Part shown: piece after piece, positions 48,660-57,103 of the stretch | Numbering within the stretch: position 1 is the first letter of the stretch | Layout of the letters: every line of letters starts with the position of its first letter | Assembly: GCF_024498195.1 (NCBI RefSeq) | Contig: NZ_CP101824.1 | Coordinates: forward strand, 2,604,001-2,668,000 | Source of the DNA: Halovivax cerinus | GTDB taxonomy: Archaea > Halobacteriota > Halobacteria > Halobacteriales > Natrialbaceae | Direction of reading: 5' to 3' | Length of the DNA stretch: 64,000 bases | Translations under genes and position numbers: made by a program | The notes under the pieces: generated by a model | Told to the model about the DNA's origin: nothing | The model's input: only the letters and a program-made list of their open reading frames with translations | The model's database searches: none

Positions 48660-50708
48660 ATGCCCGCGGCGGGGGAGGGCCAGCACCTGTTCTCGCCGCT
48701 GGACCTCGATCCGACGGTCGCGGACACGGACGGCGACGGCCTTCGGGACGACGATGAGGTCGACATCGCCGTCAGTTACGTCCACTCGAGTTCCGGCGGG
48801 AAACTGCGCGGGTACGTCTCCCAGGCCTACTCGCACCCCGCCCGTGTCGATTCGACCGGTGACGGGCTGACTGACCCCGAGCAGACCGAGGGTTGGCTCG
48901 CCACGTACGCGACGAACGAAGAGCAGACGGAGACGTTCCTGGAGGAACTCGACGCGGCAGAGGACATCGGCGATCTGGACGAGGATATCCTCGAAGAGAC
49001 ACGTGTCTTTGCCGACCCGCTGGTCGAGGACACCGACGGTGACGGGCTCTCAGACGCCGACGAGTTGCGCTACGGGACGGATCCGGAGGCGACTGACACG
49101 ACGGGCGACGGCGTGTCGGACGGCGAAGCGCTGACGGGCGCGTACGATCCGAGGCTGTACGACCTTCGGCCGCCGTCGATCGAGGTCTGGGACGCGTCGT
49201 ACGACGGCGAGCCGATCTTCGAGGGGACGTACCACACGGAGTACTACGTCGAGGATCCGGCGGGGCTGGCGGAGTCGGAGGTGCTGTACAACGAGGAGGT
49301 CAGGGAGACCCACTCACTGGACGGCGTGTCGAGCGAGCCGATCGACAGCGCGGTGACGATCGGCGCGGCAGAGATGGTTGGCGATATGTTCTCGGGGTCG
49401 ACGATCGCGGTCACCGCGGAGGATCGAAACGGGAACGTAGAGCGGGTGGTGGCCTACGAGCGGACCAACCTCATGGGGCAGATCTCCGAGGAGTTGCGCG
49501 CCCAGGGCCTGAGCCACGCGACGGTCGAATATTACATGGGCGTGCTCTCGGGGCTGACGTCGGGTGCGGGCGAGATCTACGGCTTCCTGCTGGCGCTGTA
49601 CAAGAAGCCGATCGAGACGATCGCGGCGATGACGGATATCATCGACGTGATCACGAACTTCACGGAAGTGATCGCGTCGCTTCCGGCGGCGATCGACGCC
49701 CAGCAGGATCAAAACAACCCGCACGCGCCGGGGAGCGAGTTCTACCAGGAGTACCGGATCGGGTGGTACGAGGGCTACGTCGGCTGGTTCATCCTGGAGG
49801 CGCTGGTGCCGGGCGGCGCGATCGTGAAGGCGGTGAAGAACACGAAGCGCTTCCAGAAGATCGCCAGCAAGCTGGACACCGGCGAGATCAACCGGGCGGC
49901 GAAACTCGCCGGTCGGGTCAAACACACGACGAAGACGCAGGCGAAATTCGCGCGGACGCAGCTGTCGCGCGGGTTGCACACCTCGATCGGGGTCACGCGC
50001 GACGCCGGAGAGCGCGTCCTGAGCGAGATCCGGACCGCGGGCGCGCAGTATCGGGTCGCGACGTTGCTCCACCGGCACGACGTCGATGGTGACGCCCTGA
50101 ACGATCTGGACCCGGAAGCGCAGTCGACCGTCGGGCCGACGATCCAGCGTGGCGGTGCGAAGACCGCGGAGGCGATGACCGACGGTGGCGTCGACGACGT
50201 CTGGCGTGTACACAACATGGATTTCGACGTCGATTCGGAGAAGCTCGCGTCGAATCTGGTGGATCACTCGGATGAGATCGAACTGGAGCAGCTCGTCGAC
50301 GATCTGGAGGTGCTGTCGGAGGCTGGGGTTCCCGGACGGAATCGTATTGCTGATGACCTTCTTGAAGCGGAGGCAAGTAACATTGATGGCCCGGCGTTCG
50401 AAGCGAGAGTTACTATCGAAAAGGGCGTAGACAACGTGAAAGAAGTGCAAAAACCGAATCCCTACTCAAGGGGTGATATAGATGTCGTGACCACTGATGG
50501 CCGGGTTATCGAGGCGAAAAGCGGCGATTATTCAGGAGCGGTAAAAGGAGATGAAATGTATAAGAAACTCGAAAACAAGATCGGACAATACCAGCAATAC
50601 ATCGAGGTCGAGGGAGGCACTCTCGAGGTAGCTTTAAAGACGGAGCCTCACGAGGATATCACGGACATGGTCGAATCCAACGGTGGGGAGGTGGTCACGT
50701 ATCCATGA
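48660..50708 (+). CDS. Polymorphic-toxin-like protein with C-terminal REase-fold nuclease domain
   Basis: 682 aa from ATG 48660; the true N terminus is probably lost. Residues 22-33, 64-75, 124-135 and 146-156 are thrombospondin-type-3-like Ca repeats (DTDGDGLRDDDE, DSTGDGLTD, DTDGDGLSDADE, DTTGDGVSDGE), typical of surface proteins. Region 165-290 is beta-rich; 300-400 has hydrophobic and amphipathic helices (GFLLALYKKPIETIA, YVGWFILEALVPGGA) like pre-toxin segments. The last 80 residues carry D608 and E618-A-K620 (GDIDVV...VIEAKSG), the D...ExK pattern of restriction-endonuclease-like nucleases. Codon use becomes AT-rich after about 50320. The next ORF overlaps its stop (ATGA), as toxin-immunity pairs do. 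Confidence 0.75.
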   Translation: MPAAGEGQHLFSPLDLDPTVADTDGDGLRDDDEVDIAVSYVHSSSGGKLRGYVSQAYSHPARVDSTGDGLTDPEQTEGWLATYATNEEQTETFLEELDAAEDIGDLDEDILEETRVFADPLVEDTDGDGLSDADELRYGTDPEATDTTGDGVSDGEALTGAYDPRLYDLRPPSIEVWDASYDGEPIFEGTYHTEYYVEDPAGLAESEVLYNEEVRETHSLDGVSSEPIDSAVTIGAAEMVGDMFSGSTIAVTAEDRNGNVERVVAYERTNLMGQISEELRAQGLSHATVEYYMGVLSGLTSGAGEIYGFLLALYKKPIETIAAMTDIIDVITNFTEVIASLPAAIDAQQDQNNPHAPGSEFYQEYRIGWYEGYVGWFILEALVPGGAIVKAVKNTKRFQKIASKLDTGEINRAAKLAGRVKHTTKTQAKFARTQLSRGLHTSIGVTRDAGERVLSEIRTAGAQYRVATLLHRHDVDGDALNDLDPEAQSTVGPTIQRGGAKTAEAMTDGGVDDVWRVHNMDFDVDSEKLASNLVDHSDEIELEQLVDDLEVLSEAGVPGRNRIADDLLEAEASNIDGPAFEARVTIEKGVDNVKEVQKPNPYSRGDIDVVTTDGRVIEAKSGDYSGAVKGDEMYKKLENKIGQYQQYIEVEGGTLEVALKTEPHEDITDMVESNGGEVVTYP

Positions 50709-51382
50709 GCGATTTCCTCTCAATTCCCTATCTCCTCGAGTCGGAACCGGAACCAGCGGAAATCGAGTCGCTCCTCCGTTTCTGTTTCGACGACTTGGAA
50801 TGTTCGCGTTCGCCGCCGGATAGCGACGATGCTCGCCGGTTCGGCTACTCGACACAGTGTACCGATGGAATCTGCTACGAACCGACCGTTGACGAGGCTG
50901 TCAACGGAATCGTTCGAACAGAAGGCGGTACGCTGTGGTTGTGGTACGGTGATCTCTACGTGGGGATTCACGTCCCAGGCCAATCACCGAAGCGTATCGA
51001 CGTGCCAAATCTATCGCTGTCTATCGACGAGTGGTACACCAAACCCAGGAATTACGAATCCCCGGAACTCATCCCGGAATTCATTCACGCCCTCTACGAC
51101 TATCTCTCGCCGATCTACGTTTATGGCGACATGTATCTTGATGAATCGGTACTCTCGGAATCAGGCATCGAACGAGGCGAGATTGAAGATCTCTTCTGGG
51201 TGAACGGATTCGGGCCGGAGATGGTCGAGAACCTCGGTCGGGAACGAGTCCTGGAAGCACCCGCGTGGCGTGTCGATGAGCGCGAAGACGGCGGGGTCTT
51301 CCTCTGGCTGTCCAAATATGCGTTCACTGGACGCAGTGAGTATCTGGAAGCGCTTCACGAGCAATTCGGACTCGAATCGTAA
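50705..51382 (+). CDS. Candidate immunity protein of the toxin-like locus
   Basis: 225 aa, acidic and soluble, no signal peptide. ATG overlaps the toxin-like gene stop by 4 bases. Codon use is AT-richer than in the flanking genes and like the toxin C-terminus, suggesting both came together. Features: aromatic-rich strands (TLWLWYGDLYVGIHV, WYTKPRNYESPEL, GGVFLWLSKYAF). No family is recognised; the immunity role is inferred from position and codon bias. Confidence 0.6.
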   Translation: MSDFLSIPYLLESEPEPAEIESLLRFCFDDLECSRSPPDSDDARRFGYSTQCTDGICYEPTVDEAVNGIVRTEGGTLWLWYGDLYVGIHVPGQSPKRIDVPNLSLSIDEWYTKPRNYESPELIPEFIHALYDYLSPIYVYGDMYLDESVLSESGIERGEIEDLFWVNGFGPEMVENLGRERVLEAPAWRVDEREDGGVFLWLSKYAFTGRSEYLEALHEQFGLES

Positions 51383-51461
51383 GCTGATTCTCCCCGAAGT
51401 TCTCACTGATCCCCTTCTATCAGAGATTTAGCGGGTGGAGACCCTTGCTGGCTGAGTCACG

Positions 51462-51576
51462 CACACGACGGAGACGCAGGCGCAGTTCACGCGGACGCAG
51501 CTGTCGCGCGGGTTGCACACCTCGATCGGCGTCACGCGGGACGCCGGTAAGCGCGTCCTGAGCGAGATCTGGACCG
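51462..51576 (+). pseudogene. Orphan fragment of the toxin-like gene
   Basis: 115 bases nearly identical to 49923-50037, including gctgtcgcgcgggttgcac and gcgtcctgagcgagatc. It corresponds to the helical pre-toxin region (QLSRGLHTSIG). Frame is not continued. Such 3' cassette remnants are a hallmark of polymorphic toxin loci. Confidence 0.85.
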
Positions 51577-51699
51577 TGCCACGACCATCACGGCAGTACT
51601 TCACTCGTCACGACGAGTCCCGTTCAAACGGAACGGGGCTGTAGAGAGTAGTCTCCGCGAGCGACCGAAGGGAGCGAGCGGGCCGACGACCGATGTGGA

Positions 51700-51716
51700 G
51701 TGACGCGAAGCGTCAC
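51700..51716. repeat. Hairpin in extragenic motif
   Basis: GTGACGC - GAA - GCGTCAC, a perfect 7-bp stem. Embedded in a motif with ggagggaggagtgctttt, which I believe recurs in haloarchaeal intergenic regions; that is from memory only. Confidence 0.5.
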
Positions 51717-51854
51717 GAAACGGAGGGAGGAGTGCTTTTCATCGAAGTTTTTCCGAGGGACGTCGCGTTGTTCGGCGAAGCCGACAGCGCGACAGACCGC
51801 AGAGAAAAAGTTCGGGTCGCAAGGCATATGCGGCCGAGCGTCCCTAGAGGGGAT

Positions 51855-52199
51855 ATGGACTTCCCACCGAATCAGGGGCTCGATCAGGACGAGGTCACCG
51901 AACAGGTCGACGAGGCGATCGCGGAGAACGACGTCGTACTCTTCATGAAGGGGACGCAGCTGATGCCTCAGTGTGGGTACTCCCGGAAGGCGCTAGGACT
52001 CATCTCCCAGCACCGCGAGGAGTTCGAGACGGTGGACGTCCTGGAGTCGATAGACGAGTACCGCCAGGCGCTCTCGGCCCAGAGCGGCTGGGAGACGATC
52101 CCGCAGACCTACGTCGACGGCGAGTTCGTCGGCGGGAGCGATATCCTGGAGGAACTCCAGGAGCAGGGCGAACTCGCGGAGACGCTCGACGCGGCGTGA
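51855..52199 (+). CDS. Monothiol glutaredoxin (Grx4/Grx5 type)
   Basis: 114 aa from ATG 51855. VVLFMKGTQLMPQCGYSRKA carries the active site CGYS (usual CGFS), TIPQTYVDGEFVGGSDILEEL the glutathione/Fe-S binding loop. CGFS-type glutaredoxins carry and deliver iron-sulfur clusters. Haloarchaea lack glutathione, so another thiol (gamma-glutamylcysteine) is likely used (known for the group). Confidence 0.92.
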   Translation: MDFPPNQGLDQDEVTEQVDEAIAENDVVLFMKGTQLMPQCGYSRKALGLISQHREEFETVDVLESIDEYRQALSAQSGWETIPQTYVDGEFVGGSDILEELQEQGELAETLDAA

Positions 52200-52357
52200 G
52201 CGGGCCGCCGAAAAAATCTCAGAATCGTGGTACGTGCAGCCGCGAACCCGTCACCCGATGGTGATTCATCCGGTCTCTCGCTTGTAGTATCGAACAGCAG
52301 GTCATTTAAGCGCCGCCCTCGTATGGACGAGTAAGCGAGCACTCCAGAACTGTCACC

Positions 52358-52939
52358 ATGTCATCAGAGGAATCCGGACACGTATATCGTCTCCACTCGA
52401 CGCTCGAACTGCCCCTCGAGGACCTACACGATCACCTCGACGAAGCCACCTACCCCGACGGGATCGCCGACGTGGAACTCACCCGGCGCAACAACACCCT
52501 CATTCTCAAGGCCGACGCCGAGGACGATAGCGTCAGCAAGTACACGCCCTCCGCCCAGCTCAAGGCCAGCGTGACCGAGAACCGCGTCTACGAGGAGGAC
52601 CCCGACGAGCGCCGGAACGCCTTCCGCTGGGAGGACGAGGAGGAAGAGGAGATCGAATCGGAACTCGTCGAGTACGCCGCCTTCAAGGGCGACCGCGAGA
52701 CCGTCCTGCAGAACTCACTCCTGCAGTACGAGATGTTCCTCGTCCTCTGTGACATCGCCGAGCAGTCCGAGAAAGGCACCCTGACTGCCATCTCCGACCA
52801 CGACGGCGACCTCGAGGCGACGCGCATCGTCGACGGCGAGGTCCGCCCCGCCGACGTCGAGGTCGTCGAAGGCCCCCGCGACACGTCGAACTCCTCCGGC
52901 GGCGTCAACTGGCGCGACAACAAGTTCATCAGCGACTGA
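52358..52939 (+). CDS. Conserved haloarchaeal protein of unknown function
   Basis: 193 aa. N-terminal alpha/beta part (YRLHSTLELPLEDLHDHL, VELTRRNNTLILKA), a poly-Glu segment (EDEEEEEIESEL) in the middle and a helical part with LLQYEMFLVLCDIAEQ. Strongly acidic, soluble. Looks like a live gene; promoter-like catttaagcg is at 52303-52312. No function can be assigned. Confidence 0.75.
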   Translation: MSSEESGHVYRLHSTLELPLEDLHDHLDEATYPDGIADVELTRRNNTLILKADAEDDSVSKYTPSAQLKASVTENRVYEEDPDERRNAFRWEDEEEEEIESELVEYAAFKGDRETVLQNSLLQYEMFLVLCDIAEQSEKGTLTAISDHDGDLEATRIVDGEVRPADVEVVEGPRDTSNSSGGVNWRDNKFISD

Positions 52940-53486
52940 TTGGTCTCTCCACTAGCCCATCTCCACCTCACCCGGATAGCGTCTCGTTCAGATGTCAGTT
53001 TCACAACTTTTTCTGTTCCCGGAAGACGTTTCAAAACCGGTGTGTATACGAGCGTCGCTTCTCCACTCACGGTGGCCCGCCCCCGATTAGCGCACCGATC
53101 GGATTTCGACACGCTGGCGGCTACTCGGTCCCCTTTCGTGGAAATGGGTTTGCGATACCGTGAGGACCGTTATATCTCCGTAACCACTCTTTGATTCCAA
53201 TCCGAATACCAGTAACTATATTACTCATCACGTCAAACATGCGCACGGAAGCTACGTCCGCACGGGCACGAAGTGCCCCGGATGTTAGAGGCACCCGGGA
53301 CGTGGCTTCCAAATCCTGAAGAGGGATTTTGGTCGCCATGTTACGAAACACACCACCACGACAAAAAGGTCTCGCCCGCTCTCGGTCTAGAGAGTCGAAA
53401 CGTTATCCGTCGCTCACGTTCGATTTCCGGGATTGGGGGCCGAGATCCACCGGGTGGCACGTTCTGCCGTTCCGTGGTGATCTCGG
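52940..53486. other. 547-bp gap with a structured element
   Basis: No gene. AT-rich at 53160-53240. The hairpin element at 53247-53310 is listed separately; the rest is unremarkable. Confidence 0.5.
53247..53310 (+). ncRNA. Compact multi-hairpin element, IS200/IS605-IS1341 end-like
   Basis: Outer stem ggaagctacgtcc (53247-53259) pairs fully (one G-U) with ggacgtggcttcc (53298-53310). Inside is a perfect stem GGGCAC-GAA-GTGCCC (53264-53278) and an 18-20-base tail with gttagaggcaccc. Strong pairing over 13 bp in a non-coding region suggests a structured RNA or a transposon end. The pattern resembles the 3' ends of haloarchaeal IS1341-type tnpB elements, which also give non-coding (omega-like) RNAs. 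No tnpB is present, so it could be a solo (PATE-like) remnant. Confidence 0.5.
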
Positions 53487-53741
53487 ATGAGATCCGTCGA
53501 ATCGTCGAGCGGCGGGGCCGGCGAGGCGCCTCGCATCTGCGAGTGCTACCGGTGTGATCGCGACGTGGCGCGCCCGTTCCTCTTTCGGGTTACCGTCGAG
53601 GTGCCCGACGTACTCTCGGAGACGTACGCCGACTCGGAACGTCTCTGCTGTGAGCACTGCGCCGCGGCGATGAACCTCTCCGAGTTCTCCCGACGGATGA
53701 AAACGCACGCAGAACGCCGCGACGAGGCGTCGGGCGGCTGA
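53487..53741 (+). CDS. Small zinc-binding protein
   Basis: 84 aa. Two cysteine knuckles, CECYRCD and LCCEHCAA, spaced about 30 residues apart, likely form a zinc ribbon. The C terminus is basic and helical (SEFSRRMKTHAERRDE). No clear family; such proteins often bind nucleic acid or protein partners. Confidence 0.65.
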   Translation: MRSVESSSGGAGEAPRICECYRCDRDVARPFLFRVTVEVPDVLSETYADSERLCCEHCAAAMNLSEFSRRMKTHAERRDEASGG

Positions 53742-53811
53742 GGACACGGGCGTCGTTCCGGTGCCAATCCGGCCGCGCACGCCGTGTGCCCGCAACGAGG
53801 CACGTTCTGTG

Positions 53812-54069
53812 TTATAGAACGATCACTATTCCGACAGCGACGAAATAGGAGGCCAACAGCAACAGTCCGGGCCCGTCGTAGTCAGTCCCTGGAATCATGC
53901 CGATGATGTGCAGGACGAACGCGATGGCGAGGCCAACGAAGACGAAAATCGAGTAGATATTCGATAGGGCCAGGATCACTCCAGCGACGACCAACCCTGC
54001 GGCTATCACCACGTCGAAAACCTGCCCATCGAGATCGAACGATTCCGAGACCGTTCCTGAGCCGGACAT
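53812..54069 (-). CDS. Small three-helix membrane protein
   Basis: 85 aa from ATG 54069. After a polar N terminus, three hydrophobic segments: VVIAAGLVVAGVILAL, IFVFVGLAIAFVLHIIGMI and GLLLLASYFVAVGIVIVL. Longer upstream frame is rejected. Function unknown. Confidence 0.7.
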   Translation of the reverse strand: MSGSGTVSESFDLDGQVFDVVIAAGLVVAGVILALSNIYSIFVFVGLAIAFVLHIIGMIPGTDYDGPGLLLLASYFVAVGIVIVL

Positions 54070-54260
54070 GCGTACTTGTGTAACCCATTTGTGTGTACAA
54101 AAGTTGTGATGATGGCGATCGAGGGTGGAACGTCCGTGCTGTCTGGTTCGAGTCACCGGTACTGTAGCGGCCGCGCTACTATCCGTCCCCACTGTCGACG
54201 GTTGGTGGTCCCCCATCACCGTACCGATCGGCACGTCGACTCCTTCCGACTCAAAGTCAG

Positions 54261-54304
54261 TTCGTTCCGACAAAGGTGAGTTCGCTCCGACAAAGGTGAG
54301 TTCG
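54261..54304. repeat. Two tandem copies of a 20-bp repeat before the MFS gene
   Basis: 54261-54280 and 54281-54300 differ by one base (ttcgTtccgacaaaggtgag / ttcgCtccgacaaaggtgag), followed by the start of a third copy. It lies 50-90 bases before the MFS start codon; role unknown, possibly regulatory. Confidence 0.85.
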
Positions 54305-54351
54305 AATACGGCCACGCTCGCCGGCCGCATCACCGCTTTCGAAGCCGCTTT

Positions 54352-55620
54352 GTGCCGGCCGTTCGACGTGAACGCGTGTCCCGTTTCGCGAGTCTTCGGG
54401 GATTCGACCGCGGCGTCTGGGTCGTCGCGATCGCCCGCTTCGTGAACGTCCTCGGCTCGGGGATGGTCTACCCTTTCGCGACGCTGTACTTCTACCGCGA
54501 GGTGGGTATCCCGTTCACGCTCGTGGGGACGGGTCTGTTCGCGAACTCGCTCGGTCTGGCGACCGGCACGCTGGTCGGCGGCTTCCTGGCCGATCGGTAC
54601 GGTCGTCGTCCGGTGATGGTGGCGAGCATGGCGCTCGCGGCGCCGTCGCTGGCCGCGTACGCGCTGGTGACGACCGCCGTCGAGTTCACCGTCGTCGCCG
54701 CGATCGCGGGCCTGGTGCTCGGTCTGTTCGCTCCGGCGAGTCAGGCGATGGTCGCCGACCTCTCGACGGACGCCCAGCGCGAGCGAGCCTACGCGCTCCT
54801 GAAGGTGGCGAGCAACGCCGGGTTCGGCTCGGGGTTCGTCCTCGGCGGGGTGATCTACGGCGTGACGCGGACCGGTGTCTTCGTGGCCAACGGCGCGACG
54901 AGCGCCGTCGTCGCCGTCGTCCTCCTCGCTCTGCTTCCGCGGTCACCGGCGGCCGATCGGATCGAGACCGGCGTCGCGTCGCTGCGCGAAACGCTCGCCG
55001 CCTGGGGCCGCTCGGTCACCCACCCGACGATCCTCGGTCTCGCCGCCCTCAACGTCGGCTTCGCAGTCATGTACGCACAGATGAACTCGACGATTCCCGT
55101 CCACACGGAGGCCGCGTTCGGCCTGACGAGCGAGCAGCTCGGCACGCTGTTCGTCATAAACCCGCTCGTCATCGTCGTCTTCCAGCTGCCGATCGTCTCG
55201 CGTATTTCGGCCTGGCGGCGAACCCGCGGACTGCTGGTCTCCGTCGGATTCTGGGCGCTCAGTTTCGTCGCCGTCGCCCTGTCGAACGCCGCGCCGTGGG
55301 CGCTCGGCGTCGCCCTCGTGGGAGCGTTTCTCGTCCTGCGGACGCTCGGGGAGATCCTCCACGCCCCGCTCGTCACGTCCCTTGCGAGCGACGTCGGGCC
55401 GGCGGCCGAACGCGGCACGAAGTTGTCGGTCATCGAGGTCGCCAAGCGCCTCGGTTTCGGTATCGGACCCGTCGTCGGCGGCCTGTTCTTCGATTACGGG
55501 GTCGATCACCTCCTCTGGCCGGCGCTGGTCGTCCTGAGTTTGGGTATCGGCGCCGGTGTCGTCGCCCTGGAGCGACGGATCACGCCGGGCCAGAACGGCG
55601 TGGGCGTCGCCGCCGAGTGA
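54352..55620 (+). CDS. Major facilitator superfamily transporter
   Basis: 422 aa, GTG start 54352 (GTG 54376 is possible). About 12 membrane helices; the MFS loop motif GGFLADRYGRRPVM lies near residue 78. C-terminal half: KLSVIEVAKRLGFGIGPVVGG. Similar to drug/sugar exporters; substrate not predictable. Confidence 0.9.
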   Translation: MPAVRRERVSRFASLRGFDRGVWVVAIARFVNVLGSGMVYPFATLYFYREVGIPFTLVGTGLFANSLGLATGTLVGGFLADRYGRRPVMVASMALAAPSLAAYALVTTAVEFTVVAAIAGLVLGLFAPASQAMVADLSTDAQRERAYALLKVASNAGFGSGFVLGGVIYGVTRTGVFVANGATSAVVAVVLLALLPRSPAADRIETGVASLRETLAAWGRSVTHPTILGLAALNVGFAVMYAQMNSTIPVHTEAAFGLTSEQLGTLFVINPLVIVVFQLPIVSRISAWRRTRGLLVSVGFWALSFVAVALSNAAPWALGVALVGAFLVLRTLGEILHAPLVTSLASDVGPAAERGTKLSVIEVAKRLGFGIGPVVGGLFFDYGVDHLLWPALVVLSLGIGAGVVALERRITPGQNGVGVAAE

Positions 55621-55714
55621 CCGGCGGGGACTTCCTTCGTAGCCGACGACCAGCGGAGATCGACGAGGTCCCTGTCGACGACCGGCGAGGAGGACTGTCT
55701 CCCGATCACTCCAG

Positions 55715-56920
55715 TCAGTCGACCACGGTGGCCAACGCAGCGATCGCGTCGTCGAACGCGTCCGGGTCGGCGTACGAGAAGGAGAGCCTGAGCGCGTTCG
55801 AGCCGGCGTCCGGGTCGGCGTAGAACATCGAGCCCGGCAGGTACGTCACGCCGGCGTCGATGGCGTCGTCGAGTCGGTCGTCGGTGTCGACTGACTCGTC
55901 CAGCTCGACCCAGACGAAGAAGCCGCCGTCGGGATCGGTCCACGTGGCGCTCGCCGGCATGTGGCGTTCGAGCGCGTCGAGCAGCCGGTCCCGGCGGGCC
56001 GCGTACGCCTCGCGCAACGGCGGGAGCGAGGCTTCGAGGTGGCCGGCGTCGCAGTAGTGGCCGATCACGCTACGGGTGAACGTGTTCGCTCCGCCGGCCG
56101 CGAGCGCGTCGATCGCGTCGCGGATCGGCTCGGCGGCGACCAGCCAGCCGAGACGGACGCCGGGCGCGATGGTCTTCGCGAACGACTCGACGCGGATCAC
56201 CCGACCGGCGTCGTCGAGGGCCGCGAGCGGCGGGACGGTCTCGCCTTCGTACCTGAGGTCGGTGTAGGCGCCGTCCTCGACGACGGCGAAGTCGAACTCG
56301 TCTGCGAGCGCGAGCAGGCGTTCGCGCCCCTTCCGCGAGAGCGTGGTCCCCGTCGGGTTCTGGAAGTCGGTGATCGTGTAGAGGAGTTTCGGGATCGGAT
56401 CGCCCGCCGCTCGCCGCGCGTGGAGTCGATCCGCGAGCGCGTCGACGTCGAGCCCCGCGTCGTCGACCGGCAGCTCCTCGATCTCGACTCCGAAGTTCCG
56501 GAAGACGGTGAGCGAGCCCATGAACGTGGGCCGTTCGACGGCGACCACGTCGCCCGGTTCGAGGAACGCTCGACAGACGCTATCGACCGCGTGGGTCGCG
56601 CCGTTCGTCAGGAGGACGGCCGTCTCGTCGGGGTCGATCCCGCGGGCCGTGGCCCGGTTCCTGACCGCCGATTCTAGCAGATCGGCGTATTCACCGCCCC
56701 CGTACTGGAGGGCCTGTCTCCCTTCAGACGCGAGGACCGTTTCGATCGATTCACGGAGTCGATCGAGACGGAACGAATCGGGATACGGGAAGCCGAACGC
56801 CAGGGAGACGGCGTCGGCCGTCGCGAGCCGGCGCCAGCTGCCGTACCCGGACCCATCGAGCGTCGTCCGGGCTTCGGGCGTGAGCAATTCGGAAACGGGG
56901 TGTTCGGCGGAGTCTCGCAT
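55715..56920 (-). CDS. PLP-dependent aminotransferase (class I/II)
   Basis: 401 aa from ATG 56920. NGATHAVDSVCRAFLEPGD (PLP phosphate region), TDFQNPTGTTLS, and ESFAKTIAPGVRLGW with the PLP lysine near residue 241. Resembles the aminotransferase domain of MocR/AAT-like 2-aminoadipate aminotransferases. No DNA-binding domain is attached. Divergent from the amidohydrolase gene. Confidence 0.9.
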   Translation of the reverse strand: MRDSAEHPVSELLTPEARTTLDGSGYGSWRRLATADAVSLAFGFPYPDSFRLDRLRESIETVLASEGRQALQYGGGEYADLLESAVRNRATARGIDPDETAVLLTNGATHAVDSVCRAFLEPGDVVAVERPTFMGSLTVFRNFGVEIEELPVDDAGLDVDALADRLHARRAAGDPIPKLLYTITDFQNPTGTTLSRKGRERLLALADEFDFAVVEDGAYTDLRYEGETVPPLAALDDAGRVIRVESFAKTIAPGVRLGWLVAAEPIRDAIDALAAGGANTFTRSVIGHYCDAGHLEASLPPLREAYAARRDRLLDALERHMPASATWTDPDGGFFVWVELDESVDTDDRLDDAIDAGVTYLPGSMFYADPDAGSNALRLSFSYADPDAFDDAIAALATVVD

Positions 56921-57103
56921 TCGTTGTCGGAGGGACGGTCGACCGGTAAAAAAGCGTACGCATCCCGTCGAGTGCGACACGGTTCGGGTGGCGGTTTCGA
57001 GGGACGACGGAGCCACGGACCGTACGGGACGTGTAGTCCGGCGATTGTGCGGTGGCGTGCCGGGAGCCAAAGGTGTTTGGGAGTCGGTCGCATTCGACCC
57101 GCT

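Larger units (their letters stand above)
51383..51854. other. 472-bp gap holding an orphan toxin fragment and an extragenic motif
   Basis: 51462-51576 matches part of the toxin-like gene (49923-50037) with about ten mismatches. The rest contains a GC-rich motif with repeated gagcgagcg strings (51655-51680), a perfect hairpin gtgacgc-gaa-gcgtcac (51700-51716) and a T-rich stretch before the glutaredoxin gene. Confidence 0.75.

Noticed and set aside
53812-54333. Long form of the small membrane protein
   Set aside because: The first 88 residues lack coding character and overlap the repeat region; ATG 54069 gives a clean three-helix protein.
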